DNA of 8,482 bases from positions 1 through 8,482 of the forward strand of contig JAITXK010000016.1 in NCBI GenBank assembly GCA_031284765.1. The letters are read 5' to 3'. Origin of the DNA: Candidatus Symbiothrix sp. Lineage in GTDB: Bacteria > Bacteroidota > Bacteroidia > Bacteroidales > Azobacteroidaceae. The position numbers and the translations under genes are program-made. This document shows positions 1 through 6,158 of this stretch, one piece after another. Position 1 is the first letter of the stretch. Each line of letters starts with the position of its first letter. A model generated the notes under the pieces. That model was not told the origin of the DNA. It searched no databases and saw only the letters and a list, made by a program, of their open reading frames with translations.

Positions 1-758
1 GCAAATACATCGGGATGAATATAGGCGCTGACCGCAATATTCTTTTTGGATGGTTGCAAATATTGCCCGATGGAGAGCAAGCGGCAACCCGAATCATATA
101 AATCGTGTATCGTTTGCCGGACTTCTTCTTCCGTTTCGCCCAAACCTAACATCAAACCCGACTTGGTCAACAGACCCGATTCGGAGATGTGCTGTAGCAC
201 AGCCCGGCTTCTCCGGTATTGGGCGGCGCTACGGACTGAAGGCGTTAGGCGCGCCACGGTTTCAATGTTGTGGGAAATAATCTCCGGCCGGGTTTGAATC
301 ACCGTGTCCAAATGGGACAAGTTGCCTTTGAAATCGGGAATCAACGCTTCCATCGTGATTTGCGGATGGATTTCCTTGATTTTCAATATCGTTTGCGCCC
401 AATGAGCTGCTCCGGAATCGGGCAAATCATCCCGGTCAACAGAGGTCAGCACGGCGTGTTTCAATTCCAATTGTTGAATGGATTCGGCCACTCGTTGCGG
501 TTCGTCAAGGTCTAACGGCAAAGGTTTGCCTGATTTTGTATTGCAAAATTTGCAGGACCGGGTGCAAATATCGCCCCCAATCATGAAGGTGGCGGTTTTG
601 CGGTTCCAACATTCGCCGAGATTGGGACATCTTCCGCTTTCGCAAATGGTGTGCAGGCAATGCTTTTTTATCACTTTGCTTGTGGTGGCAAAATGGGCAT
701 TATTCCCTAAGTTGATTCGTAACCATTCGGGCTTGCGGATACGCTCTTGTGGATTCAA
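1..758 (-). CDS. lipA: Lipoyl synthase LipA (3' end outside the window)
   Basis: Radical-SAM enzyme that inserts two sulfur atoms into octanoyl groups carried on lipoyl domains, using two SAM and sacrificing an auxiliary 4Fe-4S cluster; cytoplasmic. I translated 252 codons without a stop. The auxiliary-cluster motif CX4CX5C is at C39, C44 and C50, and the radical-SAM motif CX3CX2C at C65, C69 and C72. Other family blocks are TSVDRDDLPD (105-114), LIPDF (139-143), SHNIETV (162-168) and GLGET (205-209). Family members are about 280-290 residues, so roughly 30 C-terminal residues, including the conserved RSSY region, are missing beyond position 1. No in-frame ATG precedes residue 59, which would lose the auxiliary cysteines; the only start codon between the upstream in-frame stop (TAA near 838-836) and the conserved RKPEW block is TTG at 758-756. 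That TTG overlaps the stop of the upstream peptidase gene, indicating one transcript and coupled translation. Identification is very secure; the start is inferred. Confidence 0.96.
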   Translation of the reverse strand, partial: MNPQERIRKPEWLRINLGNNAHFATTSKVIKKHCLHTICESGRCPNLGECWNRKTATFMIGGDICTRSCKFCNTKSGKPLPLDLDEPQRVAESIQQLELKHAVLTSVDRDDLPDSGAAHWAQTILKIKEIHPQITMEALIPDFKGNLSHLDTVIQTRPEIISHNIETVARLTPSVRSAAQYRRSRAVLQHISESGLLTKSGLMLGLGETEEEVRQTIHDLYDSGCRLLSIGQYLQPSKKNIAVSAYIHPDVF

Positions 759-2920
759 TAGTTTGTCTTTAAAAAATGAATAATCCGGTTGTATAAATGT
801 TCGCGGTTTTTTGTTCCCGAAATGTTGTGATTTTTATTGGAATAAATCTGCATATCGAAATCTTTTCCGGCTTCAACCAATGCTTCCGCATAATACATGC
901 TGTTTTGAATGTGGACGTTATCATCGGAAGTCCCGTGCACTAACAATAAATGGCCTTGTAAATCGCCGGCTAATTGGATGGGCGAACAGCGGTCGTAATT
1001 GGCAGCATTTTCGTTGGGTGTGCGCATATAACGCTCGGCATAGATTGAATCATAATACCGCCAATCGGTGACAGGGGCGATGGCTACGCCTGCGTTGAAA
1101 ATACCGTTGCAGCGACTCATGCTCATCAATGTGATAAATCCGCCGTAACTCCAGCCCCAGATGGCGATGCGTTTGGAGTCGATAAAGGATTGTTTGGACA
1201 AATATCGGGCGGCAGCAATCTGGTCGTCCGATTCCAACAGCCCTAATTGTTGGTAAGTGCATTTGCGAAAGATTTCTCCGCGGGCGCCAGTGCCGCGACC
1301 GTCTATGCAAGCCACGATGTAGCCTTGTTCGGCTAAATAATAATACCAGTCCATTTCGTAGCGGTCTAAAACTTGTTGCGAATTGGGGCCGCTGTATTGA
1401 ATCATCAGGACAGGATAGCGTTTGTTTTGATCGAAATTGGACGGTTTGAGTAGCCAGCCATTCAGTGCATCCCCGTTGTCGGTAGTAAAAGTAAAAAATT
1501 CCTTTGGGGAGAATTGAACTTCCGACAGGCAATTTTGAATAGCGGCATTGTCGTTCAAGACAGATAATTCTTTGCCTTTATTGTCGTAGATGGCATACTG
1601 ATTCGGAGTAGCGGTATTGGAAAACGTATGAACGAAATAATGGAAGTTGCTACTAAACCGGGCGTTGTTGGTTCCTGTTTTGGATGATAATTTGGTTTTT
1701 ACACCCTTGGCATCCACTTTATAAATAGCGCGTTGCGTAGGATTCTCCTCTGCCGATTGATAATACACGGTTTGTGTTTGCGGGTCGAAGCCGTACAAAG
1801 CCGTTACGTCCCAATGGCCCGTGGTTACTTGTCTTTCCAACACACCCGTCATCGAATAGAAATAGATATGGGCGTAGCCACCCTTTTCGCTGACGTAGGC
1901 AAAGCGGTCTTTGGCAAATGCGATGGAAAGCATCCAATCCGAATCAATATAATACTGACTTTCATCGTGAAGCGCCAATTTAGCGAGTGTAGATTTGGGA
2001 TTCACCCAATACATGTTGAATTTGTTTTGATGGCGGTTGAGTGTCATAACGGCCAGTTGGTCGGGGTTTTCGGTAAAATGAATCATCGGGATATAGCCGT
2101 CGGCATCAATTGGAACAGCCATTTTTTTGGTATCTTTCGACTCCGTATCAAATACGAAACAAGCTATTTTGGAATTGTTTTCTCCTGCTTTCGGATATTT
2201 GTAGCTGTAAAATTCGGGATATAAACTGCCATCGAATTGTTGGAATGAGAAAGTAGGCACCTCGGTTTCATCCGATTTGAGAAAGGCTAAAAAGCGGTTA
2301 TCGGCCGACCATGAAAGCATATTGGTTTGCGAAAACTCTTCTTCATACACCCAATCGGTGATGCCGTTCAGAATTTTGCCGAACGAGCCGTCTTTGGTAA
2401 TTTGCGATTCGGTATCGTAGTCGAATTTTTTAATCCAAATATTATTGTCGCGTACAAAGGCAGCCATTCTTCCATCAGGCGAAAAAGTTGGAATCATGAC
2501 TTTTCCAGGGGTTTCGGAAAGAGGTTTCAGAAAATTGCGCCGGACATCGTAGTCATAGACATCGGCTTTCCACGAGCGGCGATAGATGTATTCTTTTTTG
2601 TTCCAAACCAGAATGTGGTAGCAGCGGCTGTCGATGGAATAGCCTTCGATGGATGGTAGTTTGGTTTCGCGCACTTTATCCACGTGAAAGAGCGTATCGG
2701 TCAGTTGACCTGTTTTATAGGCATATTTCAGAATGGCTTTGTTGTCGGAACTTAATACGGTGTAATGTTCGCCATCGGGCATCGGTTGTATCTCGTAAAT
2801 ACCTGTTGGGGAGTATTTTTTTGCAACAATATCGTGTAGCTGAAGAGATTGAGCGCCGTTTTGGGCATAAGATAAAATGACAGAAATCAGGCAACTAAGA
2901 ATACAAGATACTTTATGCAT
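755..2920 (-). CDS. Dipeptidyl peptidase IV, family S9B, exported
   Basis: Serine exopeptidase that removes X-Pro (and X-Ala) dipeptides from peptide N-termini, expected in the periplasm or on the outer membrane, feeding amino-acid fermentation. 721 residues, about the size of Porphyromonas DPP IV (723). Residues 1-19 are a signal peptide (hydrophobic CILSCLISVIL, probable cleavage after SYA). The beta-propeller domain runs to about 470 and contains DWVYEEEF with the substrate amino-terminus-binding glutamates at 193-195, and YPKAGE. The alpha/beta-hydrolase domain follows: oxyanion tyrosine Y509 in QYSGP, nucleophile S591 in GWSYGGF, D666 in GTSDDNVH and H698 in NKNHN, so the triad is complete. 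I chose ATG 2920 because the signal peptide begins there and an earlier in-frame ATG at 2950 lies inside the -7 promoter box. lipA follows with a 4-bp overlap. Prolyl tripeptidyl peptidase is the nearest alternative, but the overall sequence resembles DPP IV more. Confidence 0.95.
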   Translation of the reverse strand: MHKVSCILSCLISVILSYAQNGAQSLQLHDIVAKKYSPTGIYEIQPMPDGEHYTVLSSDNKAILKYAYKTGQLTDTLFHVDKVRETKLPSIEGYSIDSRCYHILVWNKKEYIYRRSWKADVYDYDVRRNFLKPLSETPGKVMIPTFSPDGRMAAFVRDNNIWIKKFDYDTESQITKDGSFGKILNGITDWVYEEEFSQTNMLSWSADNRFLAFLKSDETEVPTFSFQQFDGSLYPEFYSYKYPKAGENNSKIACFVFDTESKDTKKMAVPIDADGYIPMIHFTENPDQLAVMTLNRHQNKFNMYWVNPKSTLAKLALHDESQYYIDSDWMLSIAFAKDRFAYVSEKGGYAHIYFYSMTGVLERQVTTGHWDVTALYGFDPQTQTVYYQSAEENPTQRAIYKVDAKGVKTKLSSKTGTNNARFSSNFHYFVHTFSNTATPNQYAIYDNKGKELSVLNDNAAIQNCLSEVQFSPKEFFTFTTDNGDALNGWLLKPSNFDQNKRYPVLMIQYSGPNSQQVLDRYEMDWYYYLAEQGYIVACIDGRGTGARGEIFRKCTYQQLGLLESDDQIAAARYLSKQSFIDSKRIAIWGWSYGGFITLMSMSRCNGIFNAGVAIAPVTDWRYYDSIYAERYMRTPNENAANYDRCSPIQLAGDLQGHLLLVHGTSDDNVHIQNSMYYAEALVEAGKDFDMQIYSNKNHNISGTKNREHLYNRIIHFLKTNY

Positions 2921-2947
2921 AGCGAATAACTCTATAAAATTTAGCAA

Positions 2948-2979
2948 CAAACATACGGTTTTTTCATGAATTTGCCAAA
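2948..2979 (-). promoter_or_regulatory. Bacteroidota-type promoter of the DPP IV-lipA operon
   Basis: On the minus strand TTTG (2979-2976) is followed after exactly 20 bases by TATGTTTG (2955-2948), matching the Bacteroidota -33 TTTG and -7 TAnnTTTG elements at normal spacing. Transcription would begin near 2942, giving a leader of about 20 nt before the ATG at 2920. This placement excludes the upstream ATG at 2950 as a start. Confidence 0.75.
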
Positions 2980-2986
2980 ATAGTTT

Positions 2987-2994
2987 TATCTTTG
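2987..2994 (+). promoter_or_regulatory. Bacteroidota -7 box upstream of the ORF6N gene
   Basis: TATCTTTG matches TAnnTTTG and lies 30 bases before the ATG at 3025. No good TTTG is found about 20 bases upstream, only a T-run at 2959-2964, so the -33 element is weak. The region this promoter would occupy overlaps the divergent DPP IV promoter, so the two may compete or be co-regulated. Confidence 0.6.
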
Positions 2995-3024
2995 CACAGA
3001 ATTTATTTATAAACCGAATTAATT

Positions 3025-3537
3025 ATGAACGAGTTAGAATTAATCCAAACCCGAGTATTGGAAATTCGTAATCAACGGGTAATGCTTGATTTCCATTTAG
3101 CAGAGATGTACGAGATTGAAACGCGTGTGTTGAAGCAAGCTGTTCGAAGAAATATCGACAGATTTCCTCCCGATTTTATGTTCCAATTAACCACTGAAGA
3201 GGCTAAGCTATTGATACTTAATGGGGTATCACAAACTGTGATACCCCCCTCTTACAACTTTGGAGTGTCGTTTCCTTTCTGTTTTACAGAGCAAGGAATT
3301 GCCATGTTGTCGAGTGTACTGAAAAGCCAAAAAGCCATTCAAATCAACATTTCAATTATGCGGGCATTTGTGGAATTGCGTAAATATGCCCTGGGCTATT
3401 CGGAATTAAGGCGCCGCATCGATAGCATCGAAGGAGATATGAATGCACAATTCAGTGATATTTACACAATATTGTCGGATTTGGAAACGAAACACGAAGA
3501 AAAACCCCGGCCGATTATCGGCTTTAATCAACTCTAA
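3025..3537 (+). CDS. ORF6N domain-containing protein
   Basis: Predicted DNA-binding protein of the phage-derived ORF6N (KilA-N/Bro-like) group, which is common as single chromosomal genes in Bacteroidota and has no firmly known role there. 170 residues. The ORF6N domain covers about 5-100: the opening RNQRVMLDFHLAEMYEIET (17-34), NIDRFPPDFMFQLT (43-56) and the hallmark FTEQGIAMLSSVL (87-99). A charged helical, probably coiled-coil tail runs from about 104 to 158, and the end RPIIGFNQL (162-170) resembles the usual family ending. The stretch between TEEA and FTEQG (residues 67-76) is encoded by a perfect inverted repeat. The gene has its own upstream -7 box, and the DUF2851 gene starts 10 bp after its stop, so the two are probably co-transcribed. 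Family assignment is secure; function is not known. Confidence 0.9.
   Translation: MNELELIQTRVLEIRNQRVMLDFHLAEMYEIETRVLKQAVRRNIDRFPPDFMFQLTTEEAKLLILNGVSQTVIPPSYNFGVSFPFCFTEQGIAMLSSVLKSQKAIQINISIMRAFVELRKYALGYSELRRRIDSIEGDMNAQFSDIYTILSDLETKHEEKPRPIIGFNQL
3223..3247. repeat. Perfect 11-bp inverted repeat (3-nt loop) inside the ORF6N gene
   Basis: The left arm GGGGTATCACA (3223-3233) and right arm TGTGATACCCC (3237-3247) are exact reverse complements separated by AAC. The right arm continues into a run of six C (3244-3249). It encodes residues 67-75 of the ORF6N protein. Followed by CTC, not a T-run, so it is not an intrinsic terminator. Confidence 0.9.
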
Positions 3538-3547
3538 AAATAAAACG

Positions 3548-4828
3548 ATGGAATCTTTATTGCATTATGTCTGGAAATACAAACTGTATGTATCCGGCAA
3601 CCTCAAAACCACCGACGGAATCCCTTTGGAAATCATTGACCCGGGCATTTACAATACCAATGCCGGCCCCGATTTCTTCAATGCAAAAATTAAATTGGAC
3701 GACAAGCTATGGGCGGGAAACGTGGAAATTCATACTTCGGCCTCCGATTGGTACAAACATAAACATGATGTGGACAAGGCTTACAATTCCGTGATTTTAC
3801 ATGTGGTGGAAGTCTTGGATACAACAAATGTACACGACCAATCGGGCCGAACTCTCCCGCAGTGGATACTGCAAGTACCTGAATATGTGAAAGAAAATTA
3901 TCAGTATTTACTGAATCGTGAGCAAGCCATCCCCTGCCTCAGCCGTACACATGAACTCCCCGAAATTTATTGGAGCGACTGGAAAATCGCCTTGACCTAC
4001 GAACGGCTGGAACGCAAAATACAAACCATTTTCCAACTTCTGCACGACCATCACGGCGATTGGAACGAAGTTTTTTACATCACGCTGGCTCGTAATTTCG
4101 GTTTTGGCATCAATAACGATGCTTTTGAGCGTTTAGCGAAAAGCCTGCCATTTAAATATATCCTCAAGCACAACGATTCACCTGTGCAGATCGAAGCGTT
4201 GTTTTTAGGTCAAGCGGGTTTGCTGGAAGAAGACGCTGTAGAAGATGATTATTACCGCTTATTGCAACGCGAATATCAATTTTTAAGTCAAAAATACGGC
4301 TTGCAAGCCTTGGAATCATCGCTCTTCAAAAGCTTGCGGATACGACCGAATAATTTTCCGCATATTAAATTAGTGCAGTTGGCGGGATTTGTCGGCAAAC
4401 AGCAAACGCTTTTTTCGCAACTATTGGAGAAAGAGGGTTTAAAGGAGTTTCAATCCCTGTTTTTCTCCAATGTAAGCAACTATTGGGAAAGCCATTATCA
4501 TTTTAGCAAAGAGTCGCCCAAGCACAAGAAAGGTTTGGGTTTGTCGGCTATTCATATCTTGTTGATTAATACGGTTGTGCCCTTGTTGTTCGCTTACGGG
4601 AAAAAGAAAAATCAAGATATTTTCATCAACAAAGCCTTGGATTTGCTCGAAGCCATTCCTCCCGAAAAAAATCACATTGTAACGGCATTTACTCGCTACG
4701 GCATCAAGGTCGAACATGCAGGAGATACCCAAGCTTTGATTCAATTGAAGACAAATTATTGCGAGCCGAAAAAGTGTATCTTTTGCCGTATCGGACATAA
4801 ATTATTAAATAAAAATACACCAATGTAG
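3548..4828 (+). CDS. DUF2851 family protein, function unknown
   Basis: Member of DUF2851, a family I know mainly from Bacteroidota and for which no function is established. 426 residues, the usual length. I chose ATG 3548 because the family begins with LLHYVWK (residues 4-10); an earlier in-frame ATG at 3443 lies inside the ORF6N gene. Conserved-looking blocks are TTDGIPLEIIDPG (21-33), NAGPDFFNAKI (38-48), GNVEIH (57-62) with SDW (66-68) and HKHD (71-74), ILHVV (83-87), IPC (128-130), LARNFGFGIN (180-189), GQAGLLE (221-227), LRIRPNNFPHI (263-273), and a C-terminal cysteine cluster C405-x4-C410-x2-C413 followed by RIGHK. No signal peptide or membrane span, so cytoplasmic. The GPD...E-x-H layout plus cysteines could indicate a metal-dependent nuclease-like fold; this is my inference only. 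It probably shares a transcript with the ORF6N gene. No clear terminator follows. Confidence 0.9.
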   Translation: MESLLHYVWKYKLYVSGNLKTTDGIPLEIIDPGIYNTNAGPDFFNAKIKLDDKLWAGNVEIHTSASDWYKHKHDVDKAYNSVILHVVEVLDTTNVHDQSGRTLPQWILQVPEYVKENYQYLLNREQAIPCLSRTHELPEIYWSDWKIALTYERLERKIQTIFQLLHDHHGDWNEVFYITLARNFGFGINNDAFERLAKSLPFKYILKHNDSPVQIEALFLGQAGLLEEDAVEDDYYRLLQREYQFLSQKYGLQALESSLFKSLRIRPNNFPHIKLVQLAGFVGKQQTLFSQLLEKEGLKEFQSLFFSNVSNYWESHYHFSKESPKHKKGLGLSAIHILLINTVVPLLFAYGKKKNQDIFINKALDLLEAIPPEKNHIVTAFTRYGIKVEHAGDTQALIQLKTNYCEPKKCIFCRIGHKLLNKNTPM

Positions 4829-4852
4829 ATTCATTCTTCAATGTCTTACATA

Positions 4853-4883
4853 TTGCCTTATTAAAATAAAAATCATACATTTG
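4853..4883 (+). promoter_or_regulatory. Bacteroidota-type promoter of the toxin-antitoxin module
   Basis: TTG (4853-4855) is followed after 20 bases by TACATTTG (4876-4883), matching the -33 and -7 elements. Predicted transcription start near 4890, about 20 nt before the antitoxin ATG at 4909. The 80-base gap after the DUF2851 stop therefore contains a promoter. An imperfect palindrome (TTCATT...TTTGAA, 4886-4902) just downstream could be an operator, but it is weak. Confidence 0.65.
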
Positions 4884-4908
4884 TATTCATTATTAATTTG
4901 AAAACAAA

Positions 4909-5079
4909 ATGAAAACAGAAGAAACAACAAAAAAAACAGTCTCCATAGGGAAGACAACCAAGCAAACAAAAGAAGTAGTATACGCAAGGGACAGGATTAA
5001 ACCGCGAGGATTATGGGGATGTATGAAAGGTAAAATTCATTATGACAAGAATGCAGACATCTTCAACTTAGGATTATGA
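4909..5079 (+). CDS. Small type II antitoxin (DUF2281/VapB-like), partner of the PIN toxin
   Basis: A 56-residue ORF directly upstream of the PIN-domain gene; its TGA (5077-5079) overlaps the toxin ATG (5076-5078) as ATGA, the usual coupled arrangement of type II toxin-antitoxin pairs. The first 30 residues are rich in Lys and Thr and strongly basic. The C-terminal part RGLWGCMKGKIHYDKNADIF (33-52) resembles the toxin-wrapping tail of DUF2281-type antitoxins, where a G-C-x-K-G segment precedes an acidic end. It is shorter than common DUF2281 antitoxins (about 65-80 residues by my recollection), and no complete DNA-binding fold is obvious in the N-terminal part. It has its own promoter. Assignment rests on position, overlap and the tail motif, so the pairing is firmer than the family name. 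Confidence 0.8.
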   Translation: MKTEETTKKTVSIGKTTKQTKEVVYARDRIKPRGLWGCMKGKIHYDKNADIFNLGL

Positions 5080-5498
5080 ATACCTACTTGCTTGATACTC
5101 ATATACTGATTTGGTTAATGGAAGAAGACAATTTCCTGAATAAAAATATTCGGGAAGACATTGAATATTTTCAACATTCGTATTATATCAGTGTTGAATC
5201 TTTACGTGAAATTGTTATCCTACAATCGAGAAATAAGATAAAACTTGATTATAATTTAGATAAAATTATTACTTTTTTGAATAAAACCCAAATATGTATT
5301 TTATCTACTGATCTCAATAGTATCAAAGAATTGGAAAAGCTACCTATTCTTGAAATTCACGGTAAAACTCATGAAGACCCATTCGACCGAATGCTTATAG
5401 CCCAATCTATTGCCGAAAAATACACCATTATCAGCTCCGACAAGAAATTCCCCTACTATAACAAGTGTGGATTAAAATTACTTGTAAACGAAATTTAA
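5076..5498 (+). CDS. PIN-domain ribonuclease toxin, VapC-like
   Basis: Probable toxin of a type II system: a Mg2+-dependent endoribonuclease held inactive by the upstream antitoxin. 140 residues, all PIN domain. Acidic active-site residues are present: D7 in LLDTHILIWL, E45 in SLREI, D101 and D104 in EDPFDRMLIAQ, and D122 in ISSDKKF. The THILIWL start and DPFDRMLIAQ block fit the PilT-type PIN group paired with DUF2281-like antitoxins (COG3744). The nuclease appears intact, with all catalytic acids kept. The gene is AT-rich: 18 of 60 bases at 5101-5160 are G or C, against 35 of 60 at 7021-7080 in korA, suggesting acquisition from elsewhere. The target RNA cannot be read from sequence. The stop lies 8 bp from the stop of the convergent transporter gene, with no visible terminator between them. 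Confidence 0.92.
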   Translation: MNTYLLDTHILIWLMEEDNFLNKNIREDIEYFQHSYYISVESLREIVILQSRNKIKLDYNLDKIITFLNKTQICILSTDLNSIKELEKLPILEIHGKTHEDPFDRMLIAQSIAEKYTIISSDKKFPYYNKCGLKLLVNEI

Positions 5499-5506
5499 TA
5501 TTGAAG

Positions 5507-6031
5507 TTAATACAAAACCAACCCAAGCGCCCCTGCTAAAACAATCAATACAATCGGATGAAGTTTCTTGAACCAAGTTAACGCAAACGCAACACCGAAA
5601 ATCAGAAAACTCTTGTAGTCAATAAAATTCTCCCGATTCATCAACAGCAAAGCCGCAGCTGCTACTAATCCGACCGTTACAGGACGAAGGCCTTGAAAAG
5701 CGCTATCGACATAGCGATTACTCCGGAATTTTTGATAACTGCGGGCAATCAACAACACCATAATACATGAAGGAAGGCAAACGGCAAAAGTAGCAATCAG
5801 CGAACCGAACACATTGCCGGTAACCGTATAACCGATATAAGTTGCCGAATTGATGCCTATCGGGCCGGGAGTCATCTGTGACACAGCCACAATATCGGTA
5901 AATTCGGCCGCCGTCAGCCAATGATGGGTCTCCACAACTTCATGCTGAATCAAGGACAACATGGCATAGCCTCCGCCGAAGCCAAAGAGGCCGATTTTAA
6001 TATACGTCCAAAACAATTGCCAGTAAATCAT
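5507..6031 (-). CDS. Half-size chromate transporter (CHR family)
   Basis: Inner-membrane protein of the CHR family (PF02417), named for proton-driven chromate efflux; in organisms with the short form the natural substrate is often untested. 174 residues make one CHR domain, with GFGGGYAML (17-25) and the signature SQMTPGPIGINSATYIGY (51-68). Hydrophobic segments lie at about 5-25, 45-68, 75-97, 113-131, 140-154 and 157-173. ATG 6031 is chosen because the family starts with MIYxQLF; an ATG 99 bases upstream adds a charged, non-conserved extension that crosses the promoter region. Short CHR proteins are normally encoded as two adjacent half genes that act together. Here no second half is adjacent: upstream is divergent korA, downstream the convergent toxin gene. 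It may work as a homodimer, have a distant partner, or be a remnant of a pair. Reading frame is intact. Confidence 0.9.
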   Translation of the reverse strand: MIYWQLFWTYIKIGLFGFGGGYAMLSLIQHEVVETHHWLTAAEFTDIVAVSQMTPGPIGINSATYIGYTVTGNVFGSLIATFAVCLPSCIMVLLIARSYQKFRSNRYVDSAFQGLRPVTVGLVAAAALLLMNRENFIDYKSFLIFGVAFALTWFKKLHPIVLIVLAGALGLVLY

Positions 6032-6047
6032 AATCTCAAATAGCTGA

Positions 6048-6055
6048 CAAAAGTA
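6048..6055 (-). promoter_or_regulatory. Possible -7 box for the chromate transporter gene
   Basis: Minus-strand TACTTTTG matches TAnnTTTG, 16 bases before the ATG at 6031, which would leave a leader of only about 10 nt. No -33 TTTG is found at the right spacing, so this is tentative. Confidence 0.4.
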
Positions 6056-6087
6056 GCAAAAAATAGTTCTTTTCGGGTTATATTTTT

Positions 6088-6095
6088 TACCTTTG
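6088..6095 (+). promoter_or_regulatory. Bacteroidota -7 box upstream of korA
   Basis: TACCTTTG matches TAnnTTTG. Transcription would start near 6101, leaving an AT-rich leader of about 58 nt before the korA ATG. A matching -33 element is not clear at 20-base spacing. I see no stable hairpin or riboswitch-like structure in the leader. Confidence 0.55.
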
Positions 6096-6158
6096 TCGTT
6101 GTTTTTGAAAAAACGCAAAATTATAGTCATTGATTTATTAAATTGAATATATCACATT

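Noticed and set aside
188..201. Short palindrome TGTGCTGTAGCACA
   Set aside because: Six-base arms within lipA coding sequence, short enough to be chance and without supporting context.
46..783. Plus-strand open frames at 46-297, 50-280, 270-515 and 478-783
   Set aside because: Antisense to lipA, which reads through with all its cysteine motifs.
1733..2224. Open frames on the plus strand across 811-2880 and on the minus strand at 1050-1532 and 1719-1937
   Set aside because: They overlap the intact DPP IV frame and show no recognisable protein features.
2918..2950. Ten-residue N-terminal extension of DPP IV from the ATG at 2950
   Set aside because: That ATG lies within the -7 promoter box and the extension would precede a proper signal peptide.
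3443..3547. 35-residue extension of DUF2851 starting inside the ORF6N gene
   Set aside because: The family begins at LLHYVWK just after ATG 3548; the extension is an out-of-frame reading of ORF6N.
4439..4798. Minus-strand open frame of 119 codons inside the DUF2851 gene
   Set aside because: Antisense shadow of a conserved coding region, no promoter or motif support.
4829..4870. Possible terminator after DUF2851
   Set aside because: The region is AT-rich but has no GC-containing stem followed by a T-run.
6029..6130. 33-residue extension of the chromate transporter from the ATG at 6130
   Set aside because: The extension is charged and unlike the family, and it crosses both candidate promoter boxes of the divergent region.
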